NCBI GenBank assembly: GCA_014695195.1
Contig: JACJNW010000028.1
Coordinates: forward strand, 1,116,001-1,180,000
DNA from: Cyanobacteria bacterium FACHB-DQ100
GTDB taxonomy: Bacteria > Cyanobacteriota > Cyanobacteriia > Leptolyngbyales > Leptolyngbyaceae
Reading direction: 5' to 3'
Length of the DNA stretch: 64,000 nt
Shown: one piece after another, positions 9,098 through 18,367 of the stretch
Position numbering within the stretch: the stretch's first letter is position 1
How the letters are laid out: each line of letters begins with the position of its first letter
The notes under the pieces: model-generated
Told to the model about the DNA's origin: nothing
What the model saw: the letters and a program-made list of their open reading frames with translations, nothing else
Database searches by the model: none
Program-made: the position numbers and the translations under genes

Positions 9098-9799
9098 TTA
9101 CTCCTTACGATCGCTGTAGTGTTCTCGTCCCGGCAGATTTTCCATCGTCTCGATCACTGCCTTCGATGCGGCGATGATGTCGCGCTCTTCACCGCCTAGA
9201 TACAAGCGTCCAAAACTGCCCACGGCTGAGATTTGCAGAATGTTAATGAACGCTGCTTTTTCGGCTTCGTTTGCAGCTAAAGCGGCATATGCCGCTGGTT
9301 CTACTTCAAACACATACAGCGTTTGTCCTGCCAAAATCATATTGCCGCGCCGCGTTCGGTTAATCAGTTGCGTATGGTGAGCATCAATATTGCGGATAAT
9401 CTGGCTGGAGATCACACGCGGTCGCAGACAATCCTGTTTCTGCACATTCAGCGCCGCCAGAATTGCTCGCCCCGCCGCATTCACTTCGCCTTGATTGCTC
9501 GCGTGAATTTCGAGGACTCCATATAACCGCTCGACCATCTGCACTCCCGGACGCACCACTGCCGCTTTCAGTGCCACATCCATGATGCGATTGATTTCAA
9601 TTCCAGGCGTGATTTCAATCCATAATGAAGCGTCACCGGGAAGTGGCAGAAATCCTAGCGCCTCGGTTCCCAGATAAGCTGCGTGCTGCGACTGCAAGCG
9701 ATCGATATAAACGTAGCTGCGAAGATCGATGCCCAAGAGTAAACGATTGTAAATTGCTCTCTTAGTATACGATTCGACCCGTGCGATCGTATCTTTCAA
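9098..9799 (-). CDS. ccmP: Carboxysome shell protein CcmP (tandem BMC domain)
   Basis: CcmP is the double-BMC-domain trimer that forms gated pores in the beta-carboxysome shell. The 233-residue translation contains two related halves, with conserved blocks such as [58 protein letters not shown] and [18 protein letters not shown]. These match CcmP, not CcmO or CcmK. The ATG at 9799 gives about 20 extra N-terminal residues compared with what I remember of the family; a TTG at about 9735 (before GIDLRSYV) would give the usual start. No other ccm genes are in the window, as expected for satellite shell genes. Confidence 0.9.
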   Translation of the reverse strand: MKDTIARVESYTKRAIYNRLLLGIDLRSYVYIDRLQSQHAAYLGTEALGFLPLPGDASLWIEITPGIEINRIMDVALKAAVVRPGVQMVERLYGVLEIHASNQGEVNAAGRAILAALNVQKQDCLRPRVISSQIIRNIDAHHTQLINRTRRGNMILAGQTLYVFEVEPAAYAALAANEAEKAAFINILQISAVGSFGRLYLGGEERDIIAASKAVIETMENLPGREHYSDRKE

Positions 9800-9908
9800 T
9801 TGATGCAGTTAAATTTTATTTTGTTTAGAAGGAAGCTGTCCTATCCTCGGGCAGATGACAGATGCCCACTATCACTTCAAATTTTAAGGAGTTGACGCGA
9901 TTCGCCTG

Positions 9909-10838
9909 ATGATGAATTCTACCTCTCCAGCGCTCTCAGTCTGTGTTGCCAGTCGTAATCGTCCTGATGATGTGATTCGCTGCCTGAATTCTCTTACCTT
10001 GCTTCAGCACGTTGAGTTTGAGATTCTGCTGATTGATGATGCCTCAGAAGCGCCGATCGCCGATCGGGTGCTTCCAGCGATCGATCCGATTTTGGTCGAT
10101 CGATTACAAGTCTTTCGGCATGAAAACAATAAGGGTATCCCTGCTACTCGCAACGAACTTGCAGAACGAGCGAAAGCGCCTTATTTGCTGTATCTCGATG
10201 ATGATGCTCAACTGTTGAGCGCGGAGAGTGTTGATAACGCCTTAACGGTGTTGAAGATTAGTCCTGAAGTGGGAGCAGTCGCGCTGTCTCAAAGCGACGA
10301 AACCGGAAAACTCTTGCCGGGTCAACCCTTGGCAATCGAGTATCGTTGTTATGCTCCGACTTTTGTAGGCTACGGTAGCCTGCTGCGACGAGACTTGTTT
10401 CTCGAATTAGGAGGCTATCGGGAAATGTTCGCCGCGTATTATGAAGAACCCGAATTTTGTAAGCGAATGCTCGATCGCGGCTTTTATGTGGTTTATCTAC
10501 CGGATGCTTGTGTGGTTCACTATAAGTCCCCGATCGGACGAAATAACTTAGTCGCGCTGAGAAACAACTGCCGGAACAAGTGTTTTGCTGCGATTTATAA
10601 CGAACCTTCGGCGATGATGGTGTTCAGCGTTCCCCTGAGAATCTTGCTCTACGTTTACAAACATTGGGCTTATTGTCGTCAGCACAAGATCAAGAGTGAA
10701 TTTGGGGCAAGTTGGATTGTTCGCGAAATTCAGCAAAATCTTCCGGCACTCTGGCGCGATCGTCGTGCCTTGAAGTGGAGTACCTATTACAAATGGCACA
10801 AAATCAAGCAAGCTCCCGCTTATCAGCCTGCCGATTAG
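9909..10838 (+). CDS. Family 2 glycosyltransferase
   Basis: The 309-residue protein has a GT-A fold. The N-terminus SVCVASRNRPDDVIRCLNSL is the nucleotide-sugar-binding strand, and YLLYLDDDAQL holds the DxD metal motif. The later acidic block YYEEPEFCKRML fits the ED motif of inverting GT2 enzymes. A C-terminal hydrophobic/aromatic patch (VPLRILLYVYKHWAY) may associate with the membrane. It is followed after 26 bases by a family 4 glycosyltransferase. Together they probably act in exopolysaccharide, lipopolysaccharide or glycolipid synthesis. Donor and acceptor cannot be assigned. Confidence 0.88.
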   Translation: MMNSTSPALSVCVASRNRPDDVIRCLNSLTLLQHVEFEILLIDDASEAPIADRVLPAIDPILVDRLQVFRHENNKGIPATRNELAERAKAPYLLYLDDDAQLLSAESVDNALTVLKISPEVGAVALSQSDETGKLLPGQPLAIEYRCYAPTFVGYGSLLRRDLFLELGGYREMFAAYYEEPEFCKRMLDRGFYVVYLPDACVVHYKSPIGRNNLVALRNNCRNKCFAAIYNEPSAMMVFSVPLRILLYVYKHWAYCRQHKIKSEFGASWIVREIQQNLPALWRDRRALKWSTYYKWHKIKQAPAYQPAD

Positions 10839-10864
10839 TTCTTTAATGTCCTGCGGTGCAATCT

Positions 10865-12040
10865 ATGAAGCTTTTGATCGTGAATCATTCTTGTACAGTC
10901 TCTGTGGTTCAACAGTTTTACGCTGAGATTGAGCAGCAAACCGGCTGGGAACTCACGATCGTCATGCCTGAAAATTGGAAAGATGAATACGGCATTCGGC
11001 GCAAGATCGAGCGCTGGAAAGATTTTCGCGGACAGATCATCAGCATTCCAGTTTGGCGCTCAGGCAGCATTCCTCTGCATAGTTATCGATCGTTCTTTGT
11101 AAATCTACTCCGCAAGCTCAATCCCGATTTTATCTACCTACATCAGGAGCCTTATGCGTTAGTGACGTTGCAGGTTTATCTCGCAAACTATTTCACGATT
11201 CGCAAACCGATTAGTTTTTTTACCTGGCAGAACATTCTCAAGCGCTATCCGATTCCGTTTCGGCAGATGGAGCGCTGGATTTTGAAGCATACTGATGTGA
11301 TGTTTCCTGGGTCTTACAGCGCAGAAGCGGTGATGCGAGAAAAGGGATACACGGGGCAAAGTGTATTGATGCCGTCTGGAATTGATCCAGCAATTTACTA
11401 TCCCCGATCGAACACGCTTAAAACTGAACTGGGTGCCCAAGCTGTATTAATCGGCTATGTTGGGCGCATTGTTGAACAAAAAGGACTGAAAACGCTACTC
11501 CTTGCTTTGAACGAGATCCGATCGCTCCCGTGGCGGCTGGTGATGATTGGGGCTGGAGAGTATGAGCCAGAGTTTGACGCGATCGCCCAACAGTTGAATT
11601 TAAACGATCGCATTCAGAAATTAGGTTTTGTTCCGTTTACCGAAACTCCGAACTATCTTTCGGCATTCGATCTGCTGGTGCTGCCTTCTGAAACGCGATC
11701 GAGTTGGAAAGAACAGTTCGGGCGAGTAATCATTGAAGCGATGGCGTGTGGAACTCCGGTAATCGGCTCGGATTCAGGCGAAATTCCTCATCTAATCGCT
11801 GCCACAAAAGGCGGATTAGTTTTTCCTGAAGGAAACGCGATCGCGCTGTCACAGAAATTAAGCGAATTGATTCTAAATCCCGAACTGCGATCGCACTATG
11901 CAGCCACCGGACGACAAGCAGTTCTGAGCCATTACACCAATGCGTTACTTGCTCAGCGCTTTGCTGAAACAGTAAAGAATACAGTGGAGTTTGATCCGCG
12001 ATCGCAGCGTTCAAGAGTACAATCGTTTCCGTCTCTTTAA
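10865..12040 (+). CDS. Family 4 (GT-B) glycosyltransferase
   Basis: The 391-residue protein has two Rossmann-like halves. The C-terminal half carries the retaining GT4 signature: GYVGRIVEQKGLKTLLLAL, MIGAGEYEPEF, LGFVPFTETPNYLSAFDLLV, and the E-x7-E element EQFGRVIIEAMACGTPVIGS. ATG at 10865 is chosen; a GTG three codons upstream (10856) is possible. It lies close behind the GT2 gene and 15 bases before recJ, so the three could share a transcript. The sugar specificity is unknown. Confidence 0.88.
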   Translation: MKLLIVNHSCTVSVVQQFYAEIEQQTGWELTIVMPENWKDEYGIRRKIERWKDFRGQIISIPVWRSGSIPLHSYRSFFVNLLRKLNPDFIYLHQEPYALVTLQVYLANYFTIRKPISFFTWQNILKRYPIPFRQMERWILKHTDVMFPGSYSAEAVMREKGYTGQSVLMPSGIDPAIYYPRSNTLKTELGAQAVLIGYVGRIVEQKGLKTLLLALNEIRSLPWRLVMIGAGEYEPEFDAIAQQLNLNDRIQKLGFVPFTETPNYLSAFDLLVLPSETRSSWKEQFGRVIIEAMACGTPVIGSDSGEIPHLIAATKGGLVFPEGNAIALSQKLSELILNPELRSHYAATGRQAVLSHYTNALLAQRFAETVKNTVEFDPRSQRSRVQSFPSL

Positions 12041-12055
12041 GTTTGCGCTCTGGCT

Positions 12056-14011
12056 ATGTCTGATCGATCGCGCCTCCCGGATCAACGTTGGTTTATTCAT
12101 CCCGCTCAGCGCGATCGTGCGACACAGCTTGCTGTAGAAACTCAGCGATCGCCCCTTCTCGCGCAGGTTTTGATCAATCGCGGCTTCACCTCGCTCGAAT
12201 CCGTCCAAGAATTTCTCGACCCAGAACGACAATCGCTGCCTTCTCCGCTAGAAGACTTTCCAGATTTAGCGATCAGCTTAGAACTCTTGATTAATGCAAT
12301 CAACGATAAAACCCGGATTGCGATTTGCGGCGATTATGATGCAGACGGCATGACGAGCACTGCATTGTTACTCCGAGCATTGCGGTATTTGGGCGCAAGA
12401 GTTGACTATGCGATTCCGAGCCGCATGAGCGAAGGATACGGCATCAATCGCCGCATTATCGAAGAGTTTCACGAGGAAGGAGTCGGGCTGATTCTCACGG
12501 TCGATAATGGCATTGCGGCACATGATCCAATTGATCGCGCCAGAGAACTCGGTTTAACAGTAATTATCACCGATCACCATGATTTACCGCCAACCCTGCC
12601 AAACGCAAATGCAATTCTAAATCCGAAGTTAATCGCAGAAACCTCACCGTATCGCGGTATGGCGGGAGTGGGAGTTGCGTATGTTCTCGCCGTCTGTTTA
12701 GCTCAAAGTTTTGGACAGACCAGAGACTTACAGCACTCTCTGTTAGAGCTATTTACACTAGGCACGATCGCAGACTTGGCTCCACTGACCGGGGTTAATC
12801 GCCGCTGGGTAAAGCGCGGTTTGCAGTTATTACCAAAGTCCAAAATAGCGGGCATTCAAGCGTTAATTCAGATTGCAGGCTTGAGCAATGACAAAAACCT
12901 CAAGCCTGAAGCGATCGGGTTTCGATTAGGCCCTAGAATCAATGCGATCGGGCGGATCTCTGATCCAGAGATTGTGATTGAGCTATTGATTACTGATGAT
13001 GATGGCGTTGCATTAGAGCGTGCAATGCAGTGTGAACAGGTGAATAAACACCGGCAACAATTGTGTGAACAGATCGAGAAAGAAGCGATCGAAGCCTATG
13101 AAAACAGTTCGCTAAATGCAAAAGACGATCGTGTTTTATTGTTAGTGCAACCCGATTGGCATCATGGCGTAATCGGAATTGTTGCCTCTCGATTAGTCGA
13201 ACGCTACGGTGTTCCAGTCTTTATCGGAACGTATGAAGACGCAGCAAAAACCCATATTCGCGGGTCGGCTCGCAGCATCCCAGAATTCAATGTGTTTGAA
13301 GCGTTAGAGTGCTGCAAAGACTTGATGCTCAAACATGGAGGACACAAAGCAGCAGGCGGGTTTTCTTTTGAAGCCGATCGTTTAGACGACATTCGAGCAA
13401 GACTTAGAACCTTCGCCCACCGATCTCTCAAACCTGAGCACCTTAAACCTTTAGTCACGATCGATGCCCAGGCCGAACTCGCTCAACTTGATCTAGCGCT
13501 TCACGCCCAACTTGATGCCCTGCATCCTTGCGGCATGGACAACCCCGATCCGGTTTTCTGGACACCGAACGTTTGCATTGATGAGCAACGCCGGATTGGG
13601 AAAGGACACATCAAATTTGTACTGCGCTCAGGCAGCGAGAAAATTAACGCGATCGCATGGCGCTGGGGCGAATATTTCCCCCTACCAAGCACCTTAGATA
13701 TCGCCTATCGGCTCAAGTCCAACGAATGGAACAACGAAGTTTCCGTCCAACTCGAAATCGTTGGGGCAAGACTACCGTCGCAGCAAACCGAATTTATCTT
13801 CAGCGATCGACCCTACACCTGCACACTCCTCGAACAAAGTGGGATCAAAGAGTTAAGAATTCAGAACACTAAAGGTGAAACCTTAATTATTCAAAAAGGG
13901 CAAAGAATTGGAACGCTTGGAAAACTAGATCAAGCAATGCAAGAAGTCGATGTGTCGCAAGCGCCCTTTTATGGCTTGGTAAAAGCTGCGGTAGATGCGT
14001 TAAAAGTCTAA
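12056..14011 (+). CDS. recJ: Single-stranded-DNA-specific exonuclease RecJ
   Basis: RecJ degrades single-stranded DNA 5'->3' in recombination and mismatch or base-excision repair. The 651-residue protein has the DHH phosphoesterase core: GDYDADGMTSTALLLRA, VDNGIAAHDPI, TDHHDLPPTLPNANAILNPK and GVGVAYVLA. The DHHA1 domain shows KHGGHKAAGGFSFE, and an OB-like domain follows. It is somewhat longer than enterobacterial RecJ because of a C-terminal extension of about 80 residues, as far as I recall common in cyanobacterial RecJ. All metal-binding aspartates and the DHH triad are present. Confidence 0.95.
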   Translation: MSDRSRLPDQRWFIHPAQRDRATQLAVETQRSPLLAQVLINRGFTSLESVQEFLDPERQSLPSPLEDFPDLAISLELLINAINDKTRIAICGDYDADGMTSTALLLRALRYLGARVDYAIPSRMSEGYGINRRIIEEFHEEGVGLILTVDNGIAAHDPIDRARELGLTVIITDHHDLPPTLPNANAILNPKLIAETSPYRGMAGVGVAYVLAVCLAQSFGQTRDLQHSLLELFTLGTIADLAPLTGVNRRWVKRGLQLLPKSKIAGIQALIQIAGLSNDKNLKPEAIGFRLGPRINAIGRISDPEIVIELLITDDDGVALERAMQCEQVNKHRQQLCEQIEKEAIEAYENSSLNAKDDRVLLLVQPDWHHGVIGIVASRLVERYGVPVFIGTYEDAAKTHIRGSARSIPEFNVFEALECCKDLMLKHGGHKAAGGFSFEADRLDDIRARLRTFAHRSLKPEHLKPLVTIDAQAELAQLDLALHAQLDALHPCGMDNPDPVFWTPNVCIDEQRRIGKGHIKFVLRSGSEKINAIAWRWGEYFPLPSTLDIAYRLKSNEWNNEVSVQLEIVGARLPSQQTEFIFSDRPYTCTLLEQSGIKELRIQNTKGETLIIQKGQRIGTLGKLDQAMQEVDVSQAPFYGLVKAAVDALKV

Positions 14012-14177
14012 AGATTTTATTCATATTCATTAGAAGCCCCACGCGCTAGGCTGAGACTACTTCCGTTTTTCTCTAAAATCTACCCCGCTACCTCCCATGA
14101 GATTGAGGAACACGCTTCACATCTCGTCCTAAAGTTGAGGCATATTGCTCGTGACCCATTCTGATTTCGCGCAACCT

Positions 14178-14597
14178 ATGGCAACTGAACAACAAGTTAG
14201 ACAGTATCTCGCCTACTGGTTTCAGCTAGGAAAGCGACTCATGACTCACAACGGACGGCAAGCCCTCAAGGTATCCTCTGTGATTGCGGGCGATCGCTAC
14301 AGTGACGAGTTTGAAGCCTGCTGGAATTTGGTGCGCGCTCCAGAATCGGGGGATTGCTACATCGAAGGCACTACCCAAACGATCCGAGAACTGCTCTCGT
14401 CGGATTGGGAAATCAATCCCTGCGCCCGTTGTGCGATGCCTGTGCCCACGCGATCGCTGGGAATGCCTCCCTCTGACTGTCCTTGCGCGGATCTGCCGTT
14501 CTGGCCCGATAGCGAAACACCCCAGCCGCGATCGCCCGTCCGCACTTCCGATACGCTGCAAAAAATTCGCGATCGTCTGTCTCGCTCTAGCCACTAG
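14178..14597 (+). CDS. Conserved cyanobacterial hypothetical protein with Cys cluster
   Basis: Starting at the ATG at 14178 the protein has 139 residues; TTG 14145 and GTG 14151 are upstream alternatives. The N-terminal half (QVRQYLAYWFQLGKRL) looks helical. The middle has NPCARCAMPVP and SDCPCADLPFWP, a CxxC plus CPC pattern that could bind a metal. The C-terminus is proline- and serine-rich. No named domain was recognised. It lies between recJ and the PotB/C-type permeases and probably has its own promoter in the 166-base gap upstream. Confidence 0.65.
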   Translation: MATEQQVRQYLAYWFQLGKRLMTHNGRQALKVSSVIAGDRYSDEFEACWNLVRAPESGDCYIEGTTQTIRELLSSDWEINPCARCAMPVPTRSLGMPPSDCPCADLPFWPDSETPQPRSPVRTSDTLQKIRDRLSRSSH

Positions 14598-14680
14598 CAG
14601 AGGCATCAAGCAAAATTCGTGTCACGGTGAGAAATCCTGGGTATTCTTCATACAAGAGCTATTCTCATCGTCACTGTTCC

Positions 14681-15562
14681 ATGAAAGCGCCCTCTGTTTC
14701 TGAAACTCCGAGCATTGCACCTCGGTGGCTGCAACCTTTGCTCATGCTGGCTCCGGCTAGTCTCTGGTTGCTGCTATTGCTGATCGTGCCTACGCTGATC
14801 ATTTTCCAGCTGAGCTTAGTACCAAATATCAAGCCCGGTGATGTCGTAATTCCGTCGGGTCTTGATAACTACTGGCGCATTTTCCAGCCAGAAACCTTTT
14901 CGATTATTAGAAGATCGTTCCTGCTTGCTTCGGGTACGACGTTAGGATGCTTGGTTCTGGGATTTCCGGTGGCATATTGGATTGCGCTTTCTTCTCCGAA
15001 ACGCTGGCGCAATCTACTGCTGCTCGGATTTACGCTGCCGCTCTGGACATCTTCGCTATTGCGATCGTATGCCTGGGTGAGCATTCTCCGCAGAACAGGC
15101 GTTTTGAATAGCATTCTTACCAGTATTGGTTTACCTGCGCTGGACTTGTTGTATCAGCCGATCGCAGTCTTGATTGGAATGATCTACAGCTTATTACCTT
15201 ATATGGTGTTAATTCTGTATGCGTCGCTCGAAAAGCTCGATCGTCAACTGCTCGAAGCCGCAGCAGATTTAGGCGCAACACCGTTCCAAGCTTTTTGGAG
15301 GGTGACGGTTCCACAATGTTTACCAGGAATTGCCGCCGGAAGTCTATTAGTGTTTATTACCGGAGCGGGCGATTTCGTCAATCCTGAATTATTAGGCGGA
15401 ACTGCCAGTCGAACCGCAGCGCGGTCGATCTACGATCAGTTCCTTGGCGCAACGCAGAATTGGGGCTTTGGTTCAGCGCTGAGTATGATCTTAATTTTGG
15501 TGGTAAGTCTTGCGATCGCACTTCTAATTAAATACGGGGATAGAAATGCAAAGTCAATCTAA
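14681..15562 (+). CDS. ABC transporter permease, spermidine/putrescine type (PotB-like)
   Basis: The protein has 293 residues from the ATG at 14681 and about six membrane helices (first at APASLWLLLLLIVPTLIIF). The EAA loop that docks the ATPase reads EAAADLGATPFQAFWRVTVP. This is the PotB branch of binding-protein-dependent permeases, which import polyamines or related compounds. An upstream in-frame start at 14627 would add a polar extension that does not fit the family. The stop overlaps the next permease by 17 bases. Substrate assignment rests on family resemblance only. Confidence 0.87.
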   Translation: MKAPSVSETPSIAPRWLQPLLMLAPASLWLLLLLIVPTLIIFQLSLVPNIKPGDVVIPSGLDNYWRIFQPETFSIIRRSFLLASGTTLGCLVLGFPVAYWIALSSPKRWRNLLLLGFTLPLWTSSLLRSYAWVSILRRTGVLNSILTSIGLPALDLLYQPIAVLIGMIYSLLPYMVLILYASLEKLDRQLLEAAADLGATPFQAFWRVTVPQCLPGIAAGSLLVFITGAGDFVNPELLGGTASRTAARSIYDQFLGATQNWGFGSALSMILILVVSLAIALLIKYGDRNAKSI

Positions 15563-16340
15563 GTTTCCAGTTTCAGCCCTATTCACGGTGCTGATGTTTG
15601 GCTTTATGTATTTGCCGATCGCAGTTTTAGCATTTTATAGCTTTAACGCAGCGCCGAATAGCGCTCAGTGGAAAGGGTTTACGTTCTCCTGGTATGTCAA
15701 ATTTTTCCAAGATAATCGTATCTTGTCGGCACTAGGAGATAGCTTATTAGTTGCAAGTTTGGCAACCGCAATTGCAGCCGTGATCGGAACCCTAATGGCG
15801 ATCGGGCTTTCCCGCTACCAGTTTTATGGGAAAAAGCTATTTCAAGGCGCAGTATATTTGCCTTTAATCATTCCTGATATTGCGATCGCTGTTGCAACTT
15901 TAGTGTTTCTTGCTGTGATTGCAGTGCCGTTGAGTTTGTGGACGATCGTTGCGGCTCATGTGGTGTTTTGTTTAGCGTATGTTGCGCTAGTTGTTTCTAC
16001 AAGGTTAACGAATCTCGATCCGAATTTAGAAGAAGCTGCTTTAGATTTAGGCGCATCTCCGCTTCAATCATTAGTTTTCGTATTACTGCCACAATTGGCG
16101 CCTGCAATCATTTCAGGCTGTCTTTTAGCGTTTGTATTGAGTATGGATGACTTTTTGATTGCGAGTTTTACGGCGGGAGGCGGTGTGAATACGATACCGA
16201 TGGAAATCTTTAGTCGGGTGCGTACCAGTGTTAGACCCGATATGAATGCTTTGAGCGTTGTCTTAATGATTGCATCAGCCAGTGTCGCTCTGATTGCTGA
16301 AGTGATTCGCTATCAAAGTGAGAAAAAACGGTTTCAGTAA
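15546..16340 (+). CDS. ABC transporter permease, spermidine/putrescine type (PotC-like)
   Basis: This 264-residue, six-helix permease is the partner of the preceding gene, which it overlaps, so the two are translationally coupled. The EAA loop reads EEAALDLGASPLQSLVFVLLP, followed by SMDDFLIASFTAGGG, a pattern typical of PotC. No ATPase (PotA) or substrate-binding protein (PotD) of this system lies in the window. The DevA-type ATPase immediately downstream is on the opposite strand and belongs to another family. The gene ends directly against the devA stop (convergent, zero gap). Confidence 0.87.
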   Translation: MQSQSKFPVSALFTVLMFGFMYLPIAVLAFYSFNAAPNSAQWKGFTFSWYVKFFQDNRILSALGDSLLVASLATAIAAVIGTLMAIGLSRYQFYGKKLFQGAVYLPLIIPDIAIAVATLVFLAVIAVPLSLWTIVAAHVVFCLAYVALVVSTRLTNLDPNLEEAALDLGASPLQSLVFVLLPQLAPAIISGCLLAFVLSMDDFLIASFTAGGGVNTIPMEIFSRVRTSVRPDMNALSVVLMIASASVALIAEVIRYQSEKKRFQ

Positions 16341-17039
16341 TCAGGGCGATGATAGCTCTAGTGAATTCAATCGCCCATCTTCCATATTGATAATACGATC
16401 GGCGATATCCAGAATCCGATTGTCATGTGTGACCAGCAAAATTGCCGCGCCTTGCTTTTTCGCCAAATTCTGCATAATCTCTACGACATCGCGACCAGAC
16501 TTCTTATCAAGGGCGGCGGTCGGTTCATCTGCCAGCACGATTTTCGGATTGCACACCAAGGCACGAGCGATCGCAACGCGCTGTTTTTGCCCCCCGGATA
16601 ATTCGTGCGGATATTGATTCACCCATTCACCGAGTCCCACTGCCGATAACATCGATTCCGCCATTTCACGCGCGCTCGATTGCGGAATGTCCGTGTGAAG
16701 CTCGATCGACATTTGGACATTTTGACGAGCCGTTAGCGAATTCAGCAGATTATGCGCCTGGAAAATATAGCCAATGTTGCGACGCAGTTCGACTAACTCC
16801 CGCTCTGGTGCATTTAATAACTCTTGCCCTAGCACTTTCATACTGCCTTCTTGCGTTGATCGCAATGCTCCGATTAACGTCAACAGCGTCGTTTTCCCAG
16901 ACCCCGAAGGCCCCGTCATAATCACCACTTCACCCGGTTCGATCGCGGTTGTAACCTCAAACAAGATCTGCTTTCGCAATCGTCCTGTCCCGTAATAGTG
17001 ATTGACTTTCTGAATATCGATGATGGAATCTTTAGCCAT
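16341..17039 (-). CDS. devA: DevA-family ABC exporter ATP-binding subunit
   Basis: The 232-residue ATPase has Walker A GPSGSGKTT, Q-loop FQAHNLL, signature ELSGGQKQR, Walker B IVLADEPTA and H-loop VTHD. The sequence start (IIDIQKVNHYYGTGRLRKQIL) is characteristic of DevA. In Anabaena, DevBCA with TolC exports heterocyst glycolipids; paralogues in other cyanobacteria serve other exports. It is the last gene of the devB-devC-devA order on the minus strand, 12 bases after devC. The cargo here is unknown. Confidence 0.88.
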   Translation of the reverse strand: MAKDSIIDIQKVNHYYGTGRLRKQILFEVTTAIEPGEVVIMTGPSGSGKTTLLTLIGALRSTQEGSMKVLGQELLNAPERELVELRRNIGYIFQAHNLLNSLTARQNVQMSIELHTDIPQSSAREMAESMLSAVGLGEWVNQYPHELSGGQKQRVAIARALVCNPKIVLADEPTAALDKKSGRDVVEIMQNLAKKQGAAILLVTHDNRILDIADRIINMEDGRLNSLELSSP

Positions 17040-17051
17040 AGTTAAAAAATG

Positions 17052-18287
17052 TTAAAAAATATCAGCCGGATCAGCTTGTTGAACTTTGCGAACGGCGATC
17101 GTGCCAGAAATTACACACATGAGGATCGTCAAGCACAAAACCAGAATGCCCCGCGAAGTCGTCATCGCTAAAGGAAGCGCGGTTGCATTACGAGTAAGAT
17201 TGTAAAGCCCAACACAAAGAATATAGCCAGGAATATATCCCATAACCGATAGAATTAACGCTTCCTGAAACACAACGGATAATAGGTAGCGATTCTTGTA
17301 TCCCATTGCTTTCAACGTTGCATACTCTGCTAAATGATCCGCAACATCGGTATAAAGAATCTGGTAAACAATCACCGTTCCGACCACAAAGCCGATCGCT
17401 GCACCCAAGGTAAAAATAAACCCGATCGCCGTGCTGTCTTTCCAGTAGTTCTGCTCAAATGCAACAAATGCTGCTTTTGACATCACGCGCACATCCCCCA
17501 CGACAAAATCTTCTTTTGTCTCCTCAATTTTCTTATTCGGATCAACCCGGCGCTCACCAGGGAGACTCTTGAACCGCTCTAACGCTGCTTCTAAGTTTGC
17601 TCCCGGCTCAAGCTTGATCACCCCCACATCAATCAGGGCTGGATCGCGGCTGGGAAAAATGCGTCGGAAATTCAGATCGCTCGTAATTAAGTTTCCATCT
17701 GCCCCGAACGAAGCCCCCAAACGGAACAATCCGCCAACTTCGACTCGACGCGATTCCACCTCAGTCCGAATCGCAGGATCAGAAGGACTCAGTGCCTTAA
17801 ATTTCTCGGCAACGGCACCAAACTCAGGACGCGACGCGCTGTCGAACAGCACCACATCCGTTAACTGAATCTTCGATCGATTCTCTGCCACACCCGGAAT
17901 CGCGAAGATATTGTCTCCTGGGTTTGTGCCAATCACCAAAATACTACGAGTTTGCGACGCAGGCGGCCCTTGCCAGAATGGATTCTTCCAAATCCCAAAT
18001 CCAATGTAAATCGGGCTAACCGACTTCACTCCCGCAAATCCCAACGATTGATACAATCGCCGTTCTGGAAAGCTCTTCATCGAAATCAAGGAAGTCGATT
18101 GCGGACTGATGAGAAAGATATCCCCTTCAATATTCTGGTGCAGCGTGATTGCACTCTCAAACAGCGCATCCTGAAAGCCCAATTGCAGAAACATCAAAAT
18201 GACTGCAAATCCAATACCCGCAAGCGCTACCAACAGCCGGACTTTTTCGCGCTTCAGTTGTAACCAGGCTAGGGGAATCGAAAACAT
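17052..18287 (-). CDS. devC: DevC-family ABC exporter permease
   Basis: The 411-residue protein has an MacB/FtsX-like layout: one N-terminal membrane helix (about 15-38), a large periplasmic domain (about 40-280) and three C-terminal helices. The conserved cytoplasmic block DHLAEYATLKAMGYKNRYL marks the DevC family. It works with DevB and DevA in a tripartite pump. It sits 80 bases after devB and 12 bases before devA, a typical operon spacing. Confidence 0.88.
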   Translation of the reverse strand: MFSIPLAWLQLKREKVRLLVALAGIGFAVILMFLQLGFQDALFESAITLHQNIEGDIFLISPQSTSLISMKSFPERRLYQSLGFAGVKSVSPIYIGFGIWKNPFWQGPPASQTRSILVIGTNPGDNIFAIPGVAENRSKIQLTDVVLFDSASRPEFGAVAEKFKALSPSDPAIRTEVESRRVEVGGLFRLGASFGADGNLITSDLNFRRIFPSRDPALIDVGVIKLEPGANLEAALERFKSLPGERRVDPNKKIEETKEDFVVGDVRVMSKAAFVAFEQNYWKDSTAIGFIFTLGAAIGFVVGTVIVYQILYTDVADHLAEYATLKAMGYKNRYLLSVVFQEALILSVMGYIPGYILCVGLYNLTRNATALPLAMTTSRGILVLCLTILMCVISGTIAVRKVQQADPADIF

Positions 18288-18367
18288 ACATTACTCATCA
18301 ACAGTTCAGAAATTTATCTGCTTTGCGCGGTGTATCAATCCCTAATCTCGCGTCAGACTCGGCAGTT

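Noticed and set aside
16341-17039. DevA ATPase as partner of the PotB/PotC permeases
   Set aside because: It is on the opposite strand, lies at the end of the devBCA operon and has DevA-specific sequence rather than PotA features.
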